From Brevundimonas sp. Root608 (lineage in GTDB: Bacteria > Pseudomonadota > Alphaproteobacteria > Caulobacterales > Caulobacteraceae), in NCBI RefSeq assembly GCF_001427825.1, contig NZ_LMGT01000001.1, forward strand, positions 372,001 to 436,000: a stretch of 64,000 nucleotides of DNA. The letters run 5' to 3'. Position numbers and translations under genes: made by a program. The notes under the pieces were generated by a model, which searched no databases, had not been told where the DNA came from, and saw only the letters and a program-made list of their open reading frames with translations. Each line of letters opens with the position of its first letter. Position 1 is the stretch's first letter. Shown here one piece after another: positions 57,265-64,000 of this stretch.

Positions 57265-60111
57265 ATGACACGCACCGCCGCCCTTCTGGGGGCTTCGCTC
57301 CTGACGCTTTCTACGCTCGCCGCCGGACCGGGTTTCGCCCAGACAGCGCCCGCGCCGATCAGCGTGCCGCCGCTGGAATACACCCACCGCGAGCTGGCCA
57401 ACGGGCTCGACGTCTACGCCATGCCGGACGCCACGGCCGGCACGGTGACGGTGACCCTCTGGTACGACGTCGGCGGCAAGGACGATCCGCAGGGCCGCAG
57501 CGGCTTCGCCCACCTGTTCGAACACATCCTGAGCCGCAAGACGGTCAACCTGCCCTATGGCCAGATCTCGACCCTGGTCGAAAACGCGGGCGGCTCGCGC
57601 AACGCCTCCACGGGGCAGGATTTCACCAACTATTACGAGACCGTGCCGCCGCAGTACCTGGAGACGATGCTGTGGACCCACGCCGAGCGGATGGCGCGGC
57701 CGGTGGTCGATGACGCCGTGTTCCAGGCAGAGCGTTCGATCGTCAAGGAAGAGCTGCGCCAGCGGGTGCTGGCCCCGCCCTATGGCCGCTTCCAGCGGTT
57801 CGTGATCGGCGACAACAGCTTCGACGAAAGCATCTACCGCCGCAGCGTGATCGGCTCGATCGAGGAACTGGATTCAGCCGTCATCGACGACGCCCGGGCC
57901 TTCCACGAGGCCTACTACCGCCCCGCCACGGCGACGATGATCGTGTCGGGCAATTTCGATCCGGCGCAGCTGGACCGCTGGGTCGACCAGTATTTCGCCG
58001 GCATTCCGAACCCGGAACGTCCCGTGCCGGTGTTCCAGCGGCCCGTCGAAACGCCGCGCACCGCGCCGCGCAGGGTCGAGGCCTATGCCCCCAATGTGCC
58101 GATGCCGGCGGTGGGCGTCCTCTATCCCGGCATTGCGGCGAACCACCCCGACGCCGCCGCCCTGGACGTGCTGCAGGCCATCATGTCGCGCGGTGACAGC
58201 TCGCGCCTGTATCAGGCCCTCGTCTACGGCAAGCAGCTGGCCTCGACCGCCAATTTCGGCGCCAACAGCATGGAGGAGGACGGCTCGATCGGCGTGACCA
58301 GCACGGTGGCGCGCGGCAAGTCGATGACCGACCTCGAGGCGGCGCTGGACATCGAACTGGCGCGGGTGCGCGACGAGCCGGTGACCGCGGCCGAACTGGC
58401 CGAGGCCAAGACAGAGATCATCGCCGCCGAGCTGCGCCAGCGCGAGACGGCCTCGGGCCGGGCCTTCATCCTCGGTCAGGCCATCGTTTCGGAGAATGAT
58501 CCCGGGGCGCCCGACGCACGGCTGGCCGCGGTGCAGGCCGTGACCGCGGCGGACGTGCAGCGGGTGGCGCGGACGTATCTCGACGACCAGGCCCGGGTGG
58601 CGGTGCGCTATCAGGACGAGAGCGCCCGGCCCGCCGGCGCGCCCGAGGACAGCTGGCGCAATCCGGCGCCCGTGCCGACCTATCTGACCGTGCCGCCGGC
58701 CATCCTGCCGGCCAATGAACTGCTGCCCGAGGGCCAGCGGATGGCCCCGCCGGCGCCGGGGCCGGTCCGGGCCATGGCCACGCCGCGCGTGGTGGAGCGG
58801 ACCCTGTCCAACGGCCTGCGCGTCATCGCGGCCAAGTCGACCAACCTGCCGATCATGAACGTCCAGCTGAGGATGGCGGGAGGCGCGGCCGGGGATCCCG
58901 CCGGCCAGCCGGGTCTGGCCTCGATGACCGCCAATCTGGCGACGCGGGGCGCGGGCGAACGGTCGGCCCCCGAGATCGCGCGGGCGCTGGAGGCGCTGGG
59001 CGCCGACCTGAACAGCGGCGCGGGCGCGGATTCCAGCTCGGTGTCCCTGTCCGCTCCCATTGCGTCCGCGGACCAGGCGGGATCGGTGTTCGCCGACGTG
59101 GTGATGCGGCCGACCTTCGCCGCGGCGGAGCTGGAGCGCAGCCGGACCCAGACGGTCACGGGCCTGACCGTCGCCCTGCGCGATCCTGGAAACCTGGCGT
59201 CGCAGGTGCTGAACCGGCTGGCCTTCGGGGGCGCGGCCTATGGAGCGCCGGCCGCGGGGACGCCGACCTCGGTCGCGACCCTGACGCGCGACCAGGTCGT
59301 CGACTTCCATGACCGCTGGTGGCGGCCCGACAACGCGGCCCTGATCATCACGGGCGGCATGGAGCCGGAGCAGGCCTTCGCCTTCGCCGAGCGCACCCTG
59401 GGCGGCTGGGAACGGCCGTCGGACCCGGTTCCGACCGTCCCGAACCGGGCGGGTGGACGACCGGCGCCGCGCATCGTCGTGGTCGACCTGCCCGGCGCCG
59501 GACAGGCGGCGGTCGCGGCGGCCGTGCGTGGACCGCGCCGGTCGGACGAAGCCTTCTATCCGCTGGCGGTGGTCAACAGCGTCATCGGCGGCGGCCAGAA
59601 CGGTCACCTGTTCCAGGAGGTGCGGGCCAAACGCGGCCTGTCCTACGGCGCCAGCTCGACCCTGGGCGCGCGGGTGGACGGCGGCCTGCTGTCCGCCGCG
59701 ACCCAGACCAAGAACGAAAGCGCCGCCGAGGTCGTCGCCCTGGTGCTGGCCGAGTTCGACCGGCTGAAGACCGAGGCGGTGACCGACCAGGCCGTGACCG
59801 ACCGCGAGGCCTTCATCACCGGCGGCTTCTCGCGCGCGGTCGAGACCACGGGCGGTCTGGGCGGGGTGCTGGCGGACCTGGTCACCTATGGCCTGCCGCT
59901 GACCGAGGTCGAGACCTATCCCGCCAGGATCAACGCCACCACGCCCGAGGGCGTGATGGCGGCGGCGCAAGGGGTCGGGTCGGATCAGGCCTATGTCGTG
60001 GTCGTGGGCCAGTCGGCGATGTTCATCGACGCCCTGCGGGCGGCCCATCCCGACGTGGTGGTGATCCCGGCGGCGGAGCTGGATCTGAACAGCGCGACGC
60101 TGGGGCTGTAG
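57265..60111 (+). CDS. M16 family metallopeptidase, exported
   Basis: A 948-residue periplasmic zinc peptidase with two M16 halves. A signal peptide ends at FAQTAPA (about residue 28). The N-terminal half has the inverted zinc motif HLFEH (residues 83-87) with the downstream Glu in the ERSIVKEELRQ region; the C-terminal half (from about 500) lacks HxxEH and is the structural partner, with GGQNGHLFQEVRAKRGLSYG. It probably degrades small peptides. The gene is 67 bases after the kinase gene. Confidence 0.92.
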   Translation: MTRTAALLGASLLTLSTLAAGPGFAQTAPAPISVPPLEYTHRELANGLDVYAMPDATAGTVTVTLWYDVGGKDDPQGRSGFAHLFEHILSRKTVNLPYGQISTLVENAGGSRNASTGQDFTNYYETVPPQYLETMLWTHAERMARPVVDDAVFQAERSIVKEELRQRVLAPPYGRFQRFVIGDNSFDESIYRRSVIGSIEELDSAVIDDARAFHEAYYRPATATMIVSGNFDPAQLDRWVDQYFAGIPNPERPVPVFQRPVETPRTAPRRVEAYAPNVPMPAVGVLYPGIAANHPDAAALDVLQAIMSRGDSSRLYQALVYGKQLASTANFGANSMEEDGSIGVTSTVARGKSMTDLEAALDIELARVRDEPVTAAELAEAKTEIIAAELRQRETASGRAFILGQAIVSENDPGAPDARLAAVQAVTAADVQRVARTYLDDQARVAVRYQDESARPAGAPEDSWRNPAPVPTYLTVPPAILPANELLPEGQRMAPPAPGPVRAMATPRVVERTLSNGLRVIAAKSTNLPIMNVQLRMAGGAAGDPAGQPGLASMTANLATRGAGERSAPEIARALEALGADLNSGAGADSSSVSLSAPIASADQAGSVFADVVMRPTFAAAELERSRTQTVTGLTVALRDPGNLASQVLNRLAFGGAAYGAPAAGTPTSVATLTRDQVVDFHDRWWRPDNAALIITGGMEPEQAFAFAERTLGGWERPSDPVPTVPNRAGGRPAPRIVVVDLPGAGQAAVAAAVRGPRRSDEAFYPLAVVNSVIGGGQNGHLFQEVRAKRGLSYGASSTLGARVDGGLLSAATQTKNESAAEVVALVLAEFDRLKTEAVTDQAVTDREAFITGGFSRAVETTGGLGGVLADLVTYGLPLTEVETYPARINATTPEGVMAAAQGVGSDQAYVVVVGQSAMFIDALRAAHPDVVVIPAAELDLNSATLGL

Positions 60112-60158
60112 GGGAGCTCCGTCTCCTCCCCATCGCTGCGCGACAGGGAGGAGACGGT

Positions 60159-60830
60159 TCAGCGTCCCCGGAAGCTCGCGATCGCGTCCACCGTCCTGCG
60201 CACATTCGCCTCGACGCCGGCCCAGTCGCCGGCCTTGACCGCCGCGTCGGTGATCAGTTTCGAACCCATGCCGGCGGCGACGATGCCGCTGCCGAACCAT
60301 CTGGCGATGCTGGCCTCGTCGGGGTCGACGCCGCCCGTCGGCATGATCTTCGTCCAGGGCATGGGGCCCAGCACCGCCTTGACGAAGTCCGGGCCGCCGA
60401 CGCTGGCGCCCGGGAACAGCTTGACGATCTCGCAGCCCAGTTCATGCGCCTGGCCGATCTCGGTGACTGAGCCGCAGCCCGGGAAATAGGCCGTCATGCG
60501 CCGGTTGCAGACGCGGGCGACATCCGGGACCAGGCAGGGGCTGACCACGAAACGGGCGCCGCGGTTGAGGTAGAGGCTCGCCGTGCCCGCATCGACCACC
60601 GAGCCGATGCCGAGGATGATGTCCGGGTCGGTCTTCTGCAGTTCGCGGGCGATGTCGCCGAACAGGTCGCAGGCGAAGTCGCCGCGGTTGGTGAATTCGA
60701 TCACGGGCGCCCCGCCGCGGGCGCAGGCGCGGATCACGTTCAGGCAGACCTGCGGATCCGGATGATAGAAGACCGGGGCCACGCCCTGGGACTCGAGGGC
60801 GGTCAGGACGGAGAGGCGGTCGTGGCGCAT
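60159..60830 (-). CDS. KDPG / 4-hydroxy-2-oxoglutarate aldolase family
   Basis: A 223-residue class I aldolase. The proton-transferring Glu is in VIEFTNRG (about 45), the Schiff-base Lys in IVKLFPG (about 143) and the phosphate-binding loop in PTGGVDPDE (about 170). The family cleaves 2-keto-3-deoxy-6-phosphogluconate or related keto acids to pyruvate. No Entner-Doudoroff partner lies nearby, so the physiological substrate is uncertain. It is convergent with the M16 gene. Confidence 0.86.
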   Translation of the reverse strand: MRHDRLSVLTALESQGVAPVFYHPDPQVCLNVIRACARGGAPVIEFTNRGDFACDLFGDIARELQKTDPDIILGIGSVVDAGTASLYLNRGARFVVSPCLVPDVARVCNRRMTAYFPGCGSVTEIGQAHELGCEIVKLFPGASVGGPDFVKAVLGPMPWTKIMPTGGVDPDEASIARWFGSGIVAAGMGSKLITDAAVKAGDWAGVEANVRRTVDAIASFRGR

Positions 60831-60948
60831 GGTTCTTCCCCCGCCGATCGGTCCGGCGATGCGCCATGCTTATCCCACCCGCCGCATCGCGGGAAAGCGC
60901 CGGCGCGGGGAGCGGGGAACTTTGTGTTTCGAAACCCGGTCCGGACGC

Positions 60949-61074
60949 TCAGTTCACCCGTCGCCTGGCGCCGCAGAGGTCGCAGAACTCACGCCCCGAG
61001 ACGCGGCGGTCCGGACGCCAGCGATGGCGTCGGCAGCGAAGGCGGCGGAGGAACTTTCGAAGAAGGCGAAACAT
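60949..61074 (-). CDS. possible 41-residue zinc-ribbon-like protein
   Basis: A very basic small frame, MFRLLRKFLRR at the start, with CRRHRW and EFCDLCGARRR. Two Cys-containing knuckles (one Cys-x2-His, one Cys-x2-Cys) could bind one zinc ion. GGGG lies just upstream of the ATG at 61074. It falls in a 418-base gap (60831-61248) where no other convincing gene was seen. It could be a chance frame. Confidence 0.3.
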   Translation of the reverse strand: MFRLLRKFLRRLRCRRHRWRPDRRVSGREFCDLCGARRRVN

Positions 61075-61248
61075 GAATCCCCGAGTACGCAACCGACCGC
61101 GAGGAGAGGCGGCCGACCGCGCGCAGACACGACCATTCTTCGCTTCGGTCAAGCGATGAATCGAGGAGCGCAGGCCGATAGAGCCCTGGGCTCCGCAGCC
61201 CCGGCCAGGATGCCGGAACCGGAATCCCGCTGACGACTTTTCCATCCC

Positions 61249-61617
61249 ATGATCGCCGCATTCTCGTCATTTTTTCTCGCCGCCGCAGGGCAGGCGTCGC
61301 CGGTCGCAATCCCGCCGCCGTCTGCCGCTGAGCCGGATATAAGCCTGTCGATATCGGCCCATGCCGACCAGATTCGATGGCGGCAGGTCGGGACGGTGAG
61401 AGTCCGGGCCTGGGCCGAGCCGTCGGGATCCGTGATCGAGGAAAACCTGTCGACCGGCCTGCCGCGACCGATTCCCGGTCAAAGGACATTCCGGAACGTC
61501 CAGTGGAACCTGACAGCGGCCGCGACGATCGCCGTCCCCGACGCCGCCCCGGCGTCCCCCCAAGCCGATGTGCGTCCGAGCGACGCGCCTGACCCACCCC
61601 AAGGAGACCCTCGATGA
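61249..61617 (+). CDS. exported hypothetical protein
   Basis: A 122-residue protein with a short signal peptide (MIAAFSSFFLAAAGQASP). The mature part is Pro/Ala/Asp-rich, apart from a central stretch (SISAHADQIRWRQVGTVRVRAWAEP) likely to form beta strands. No family recognised. Its ATGA overlap with the next exported protein gene means the two are translated together and probably work together. Confidence 0.6.
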   Translation: MIAAFSSFFLAAAGQASPVAIPPPSAAEPDISLSISAHADQIRWRQVGTVRVRAWAEPSGSVIEENLSTGLPRPIPGQRTFRNVQWNLTAAATIAVPDAAPASPQADVRPSDAPDPPQGDPR

Positions 61618-62165
61618 AGCATCTACTGGCGAGCGGCGCAGCCGTAATTCTTCTGGCCGCCGCAGGCCACGCCGCGGCCCAGTCCCCGGCCGGAGGCATG
61701 CAGGTCCAGCCGGTTCAGCCCCTGTCCGCGCAGAGCGCGACGCCGCCCTCCAGCCCCTCGGCCGAGCCGGATGTGCTGCTGGATATCCCGAACCTGTCGG
61801 TCGAGGAGATCACGATCGAGGTGGAAAACCTCCAGGCCAAGATCGCTCTGGAAGCGCGGCTGGCCAATCTGCTGCACCTGAGCGCCGGCGCCGACGTCTC
61901 GGTCGACAACGTCAAGATAAGCATCAAGGGCGTCAGCGCCCAGGTGCTGCTGAAGGTGCGGCTGGACAATGTCCAGGCCATCATCGACCGAACCCTGACG
62001 ACCATCGACCGGAATCCGGAAATCCTCGAGCGGCTGCTCACCACGGTGGACAATACGGTCAACACGGTCGGCGGCGTGGCCAATACGACCCTGCAGCCGG
62101 GCGGTGTGGTCGATAACACCGTCGGCACGGTGGGGCAGGTCGCGGGCGACGCGACGCGCCGTTAA
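61614..62165 (+). CDS. exported hypothetical protein, partner of the upstream gene
   Basis: A 183-residue protein with a Sec signal peptide (about residues 1-22). The core LLDIPNLSVEEITIEVENLQAKIALEARLANLLHLSAGADVSVDNVKISI (residues about 55-105) has a regular hydrophobic pattern that fits amphipathic helices and strands, and a C-terminal VDNTVNTVGGVANTT repeat-like segment follows. Similar sequences occur in other bacteria without known function; I recognise the pattern only loosely. Confidence 0.65.
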   Translation: MKHLLASGAAVILLAAAGHAAAQSPAGGMQVQPVQPLSAQSATPPSSPSAEPDVLLDIPNLSVEEITIEVENLQAKIALEARLANLLHLSAGADVSVDNVKISIKGVSAQVLLKVRLDNVQAIIDRTLTTIDRNPEILERLLTTVDNTVNTVGGVANTTLQPGGVVDNTVGTVGQVAGDATRR

Positions 62166-62181
62166 GCCGACAGGAAGCGGA

Positions 62182-63000
62182 TCAGGCGGCCTTCGCCAGG
62201 CCGACGATCCGCTTCACCAGCGGGCTGTCCGCGTCGAACAGCGGGTCCAGCACGGTGAAATGGTTCAGGCCGGGCAGGGCCTCGTAGCGGGTCTCGACGC
62301 CGTTGGCGGCCCAGTGGTCGGCCATCAGCCGCGACTGGCGCAGGAACTCCGGGCTCTCTTCCCCGCCCACGACGCAGTCCAGGATCGTGCCCCCGGGCGT
62401 CGAACCGTTGGGCACGGGCCAGAAGAGGGGCGACAGGGCGGCGGCCTCGCGCTCATCCAGATCGAGCGCCTTGTTCAGGGAGGTGGGGACGAGCCGGCGC
62501 AGGTCGAAGACGCCGCTGATGGCGACGGCGGCCGAGGCGCGGCCCTCGGACAGCATGCAGGCCGCCATATGCCCGCCGGCGGAGTGGCCGAACACCACGG
62601 GGCGGGTCCCCGTGCGGGCGCGGATAATCGCCACCGCCTCGCGCGCCTGACCGAGGATGCGGCCGAGGCGGACGGCAGGGGCCAGGTCATAGGAGGGGAC
62701 GGCGAGGCTGACGCCGTGGGCGAGGAAGGCGGGGGCGAGGCCGCTGAACCAGCCCTTGTCCAGCGCCTGCCAGTAGCCGCCGTGCAGAAAGACGGCGACC
62801 GGGGCGTCCGGGTCGGCCTCGAACAGGTCCATGACCTCGCGTTCGCCCTTGCCGTAGGCGATCTCGACGGGCGGATGGGCGGTGCGGGCCGCTTCGGCGG
62901 TTTCGCGCCACATGGCCATGACGGCGGGATGGTCGGGCACGCGGGCGCGGTTGTTGTATTCGGCCTCGAGGTCGATGACCGCTTCGCTCTTACCCGTCAC
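62182..63000 (-). CDS. alpha/beta hydrolase, kynurenine formamidase-like
   Basis: A 272-residue hydrolase. The oxyanion motif HGGYWQ (about residue 74) and nucleophile elbow GHSAGGH (about 138), with a late His in PGLNHFTVLDP, match the kynurenine-formamidase-like group. These enzymes open N-formylkynurenine or related amides; the actual substrate is uncertain. A GTG at 63000 was taken as start because earlier ATGs would overlap the divergent Lrp/RAM gene. Confidence 0.85.
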   Translation of the reverse strand: MTGKSEAVIDLEAEYNNRARVPDHPAVMAMWRETAEAARTAHPPVEIAYGKGEREVMDLFEADPDAPVAVFLHGGYWQALDKGWFSGLAPAFLAHGVSLAVPSYDLAPAVRLGRILGQAREAVAIIRARTGTRPVVFGHSAGGHMAACMLSEGRASAAVAISGVFDLRRLVPTSLNKALDLDEREAAALSPLFWPVPNGSTPGGTILDCVVGGEESPEFLRQSRLMADHWAANGVETRYEALPGLNHFTVLDPLFDADSPLVKRIVGLAKAA

Positions 63001-63046
63001 GCAACCATCCGCTAGATGAACCTCCACGCACCGGAGGACCGCCGCC

Positions 63047-63304
63047 ATGATGACCGCCATCTTCGTCTTCATCAAATGCGAGCTGGGTCACGCCAACGAC
63101 GTGGCCGCCGACATGGTGGACAATGTCGAATTCGTCTCGGAGGTCTATTCGACGTCGGGCCAGTATGACCTGCTGGCCAAATTCCAGCTGCCGAAGGAGA
63201 TGGACATCGGCACCTTCGTGACCAAGTCGGTGCAGACGCGGGCCAATATCCGCGACACCTTCACGGTCATCACCTTCTCGCCCTTCCTGCCGGGCGGGGG
63301 CTGA
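63047..63304 (+). CDS. Lrp/AsnC ligand-binding (RAM) domain protein without HTH
   Basis: An 85-residue stand-alone RAM domain: AIFVFIKCELGHANDVAADM at the start and GQYDLLAKFQLPKEMDIGTFV near residue 38. The DNA-binding half of Lrp/AsnC regulators is missing, as in single-domain SraA-like proteins, which bind amino acids and may modulate other regulators. A GGAGGA ribosome site precedes the ATG. It is divergent from the formamidase-like hydrolase. Confidence 0.85.
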   Translation: MMTAIFVFIKCELGHANDVAADMVDNVEFVSEVYSTSGQYDLLAKFQLPKEMDIGTFVTKSVQTRANIRDTFTVITFSPFLPGGG

Positions 63305-63333
63305 CGCTACGTCACTCGTGAATCGCTGCTAAT

Positions 63334-63360
63334 GTTCCGGCTTTCGCCGGGATGACAAGG
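63334..63360. repeat. GTCATCCCGG-type palindrome
   Basis: On the minus strand the sequence reads CTTGTCATCCCGGCGAAAGCC and continues to form a hairpin with a GAAA loop. It is another member of the dispersed family, 60 bases after the RAM gene. Confidence 0.6.
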
Positions 63361-63367
63361 GTTCAGC

Positions 63368-64000
63368 ATGACCGATCTTGATGCGTTCCGCGCGGAGACC
63401 CGCGCCTGGCTCGAGGCCAACTGTCCCGCGGAGTGCCGCGGGCCGGTGGAGAGCGACGACGACCGGGTCTGGGGCGGGCGCAACGCCGTCTTCCCGACGC
63501 CGGCGCACAGGACCTGGCTGGAGCGGATGGGCGCGCGCGGCTGGACCGCGCCGGAATGGCCGGCCGAATACGGGGGCGGCGGGCTGAGCCGGGAACAGGC
63601 CAAGGTTCTGGCGTCGGAGATGCGCCGCATCGACGCCCAGGCGCCGCTGGCCAGTTTCGGGGTCTGGATGCTGGGGCCGGCGCTGCTGGCCTTCGGGACC
63701 GAGGAACAGAAGCAGCGTTTCCTGCCCGAGATCGTGCGCGGCGAAATCCGCTGGTGCCAGGGCTATTCCGAGCCGGGGGCCGGGTCCGATCTGGCGGCGA
63801 TCCAGACCCGGGCGGAGGACCGGGGAGACCACTGGATCGTCAACGGCCAGAAGGTCTGGACCTCCTACGCCGACAAGGCGGACTGGATCTTCTGCCTGGT
63901 GCGGACCGATGCGGAGGCGCCCAAGCATCTGGGCATCTCCTTCGTCCTGTTCGACATGGCGACGAAGGGCGTAAGCACGCGGCCGATCACCCTGATCAGC
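63368..64000 (+). CDS. acyl-CoA dehydrogenase, 5' part
   Basis: The first 211 residues of an acyl-CoA dehydrogenase, cut by the window end. MTDLDAFRAETRAWLEANCP is a typical start, WPAEYGGGGLSREQAKV near residue 55 belongs to the N-terminal helical domain, and YSEPGAGSDLAAIQTRA (about 135) plus NGQKVWTSYADKADW are the middle-domain flavin/substrate contacts. The catalytic Glu and substrate preference lie outside. It begins eight bases after the palindromic repeat. Confidence 0.9.
   Translation, partial: MTDLDAFRAETRAWLEANCPAECRGPVESDDDRVWGGRNAVFPTPAHRTWLERMGARGWTAPEWPAEYGGGGLSREQAKVLASEMRRIDAQAPLASFGVWMLGPALLAFGTEEQKQRFLPEIVRGEIRWCQGYSEPGAGSDLAAIQTRAEDRGDHWIVNGQKVWTSYADKADWIFCLVRTDAEAPKHLGISFVLFDMATKGVSTRPITLIS

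Overview
The window is a stretch of a high-GC alphaproteobacterial chromosome. The gene content fits Caulobacterales, most likely Brevundimonas: EipA (DUF1134), DUF2794, DUF6356, TIGR02587/TIGR02588, a two-lipoyl OdhB, a SqdB-type sulfolipid enzyme and many TonB/Tat-type exported proteins. The genus is an inference from gene families and base composition; no rRNA or other marker is present. No tRNA, rRNA, CRISPR array or intact transposase was seen.

Layout. 1-8.5 kb: end of a flavoprotein, a YeiH-type anion exporter, glmM/glmS (divergent) and galU for amino-sugar and UDP-glucose supply, a lipoprotein, an ABHD10-like hydrolase and a GT9 glycosyltransferase. 8.5-18 kb: a translation cluster, infC, then (after an MFS pump and an S9 peptidase) rpmI-rplT, a dodecin, and pheS-pheT with two paralogous small genes between them. 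18-28 kb: EipA, SqdB plus an SDR, ThpR/GNAT, a Bax-inhibitor-like membrane protein, DUF2794, a possible structured RNA, an HtrA-type protease, and glutaryl-CoA dehydrogenase opposite a CaiB/BaiF CoA-transferase. 28-36 kb: the lower TCA block, transcribed leftward as sucC-sucD-sucA-sucB, followed by two small genes. 36-44.6 kb: MFS plus TonB-dependent receptor with a divergent TetR regulator, then a group of two DUF2141 proteins, a membrane LytTR regulator and a carotenoid oxygenase.

44.6-48.8 kb is the accessory part. It holds a 144-bp MITE-like inverted-repeat element, a DsbA/FrnE gene, an HTH-like hypothetical gene with a 9-bp repeat at its 3' end, a palindrome-dense element, a broken second copy of the FrnE 3' end, and then a visibly lower-GC island. 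The island has a near-consensus E. coli-type promoter, a SAM-like small protein, a 45-residue conserved-looking protein, two strong hairpins, and a leftward gene joining a CBS pair to a HEPN-like domain with an R-x4-H motif. This is the best candidate for an undescribed system.

48.8-64 kb: thiC with a clear TPP riboswitch; TetR-TIGR02587-TIGR02588; a BLUF blue-light sensor; an overlapping run of D-cysteine desulfhydrase, Asp/Glu racemase, nucleoside hydrolase and ribokinase-type kinase, with a second TPP-riboswitch-like sequence at the nucleoside hydrolase start; an M16 peptidase; KDPG aldolase; two overlapping exported proteins of unknown function; a kynurenine-formamidase-like hydrolase; a stand-alone Lrp/RAM protein; and the start of an acyl-CoA dehydrogenase cut by the window end. 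Dispersed GTCATCCCGG-type palindromes occur in several intergenic gaps.
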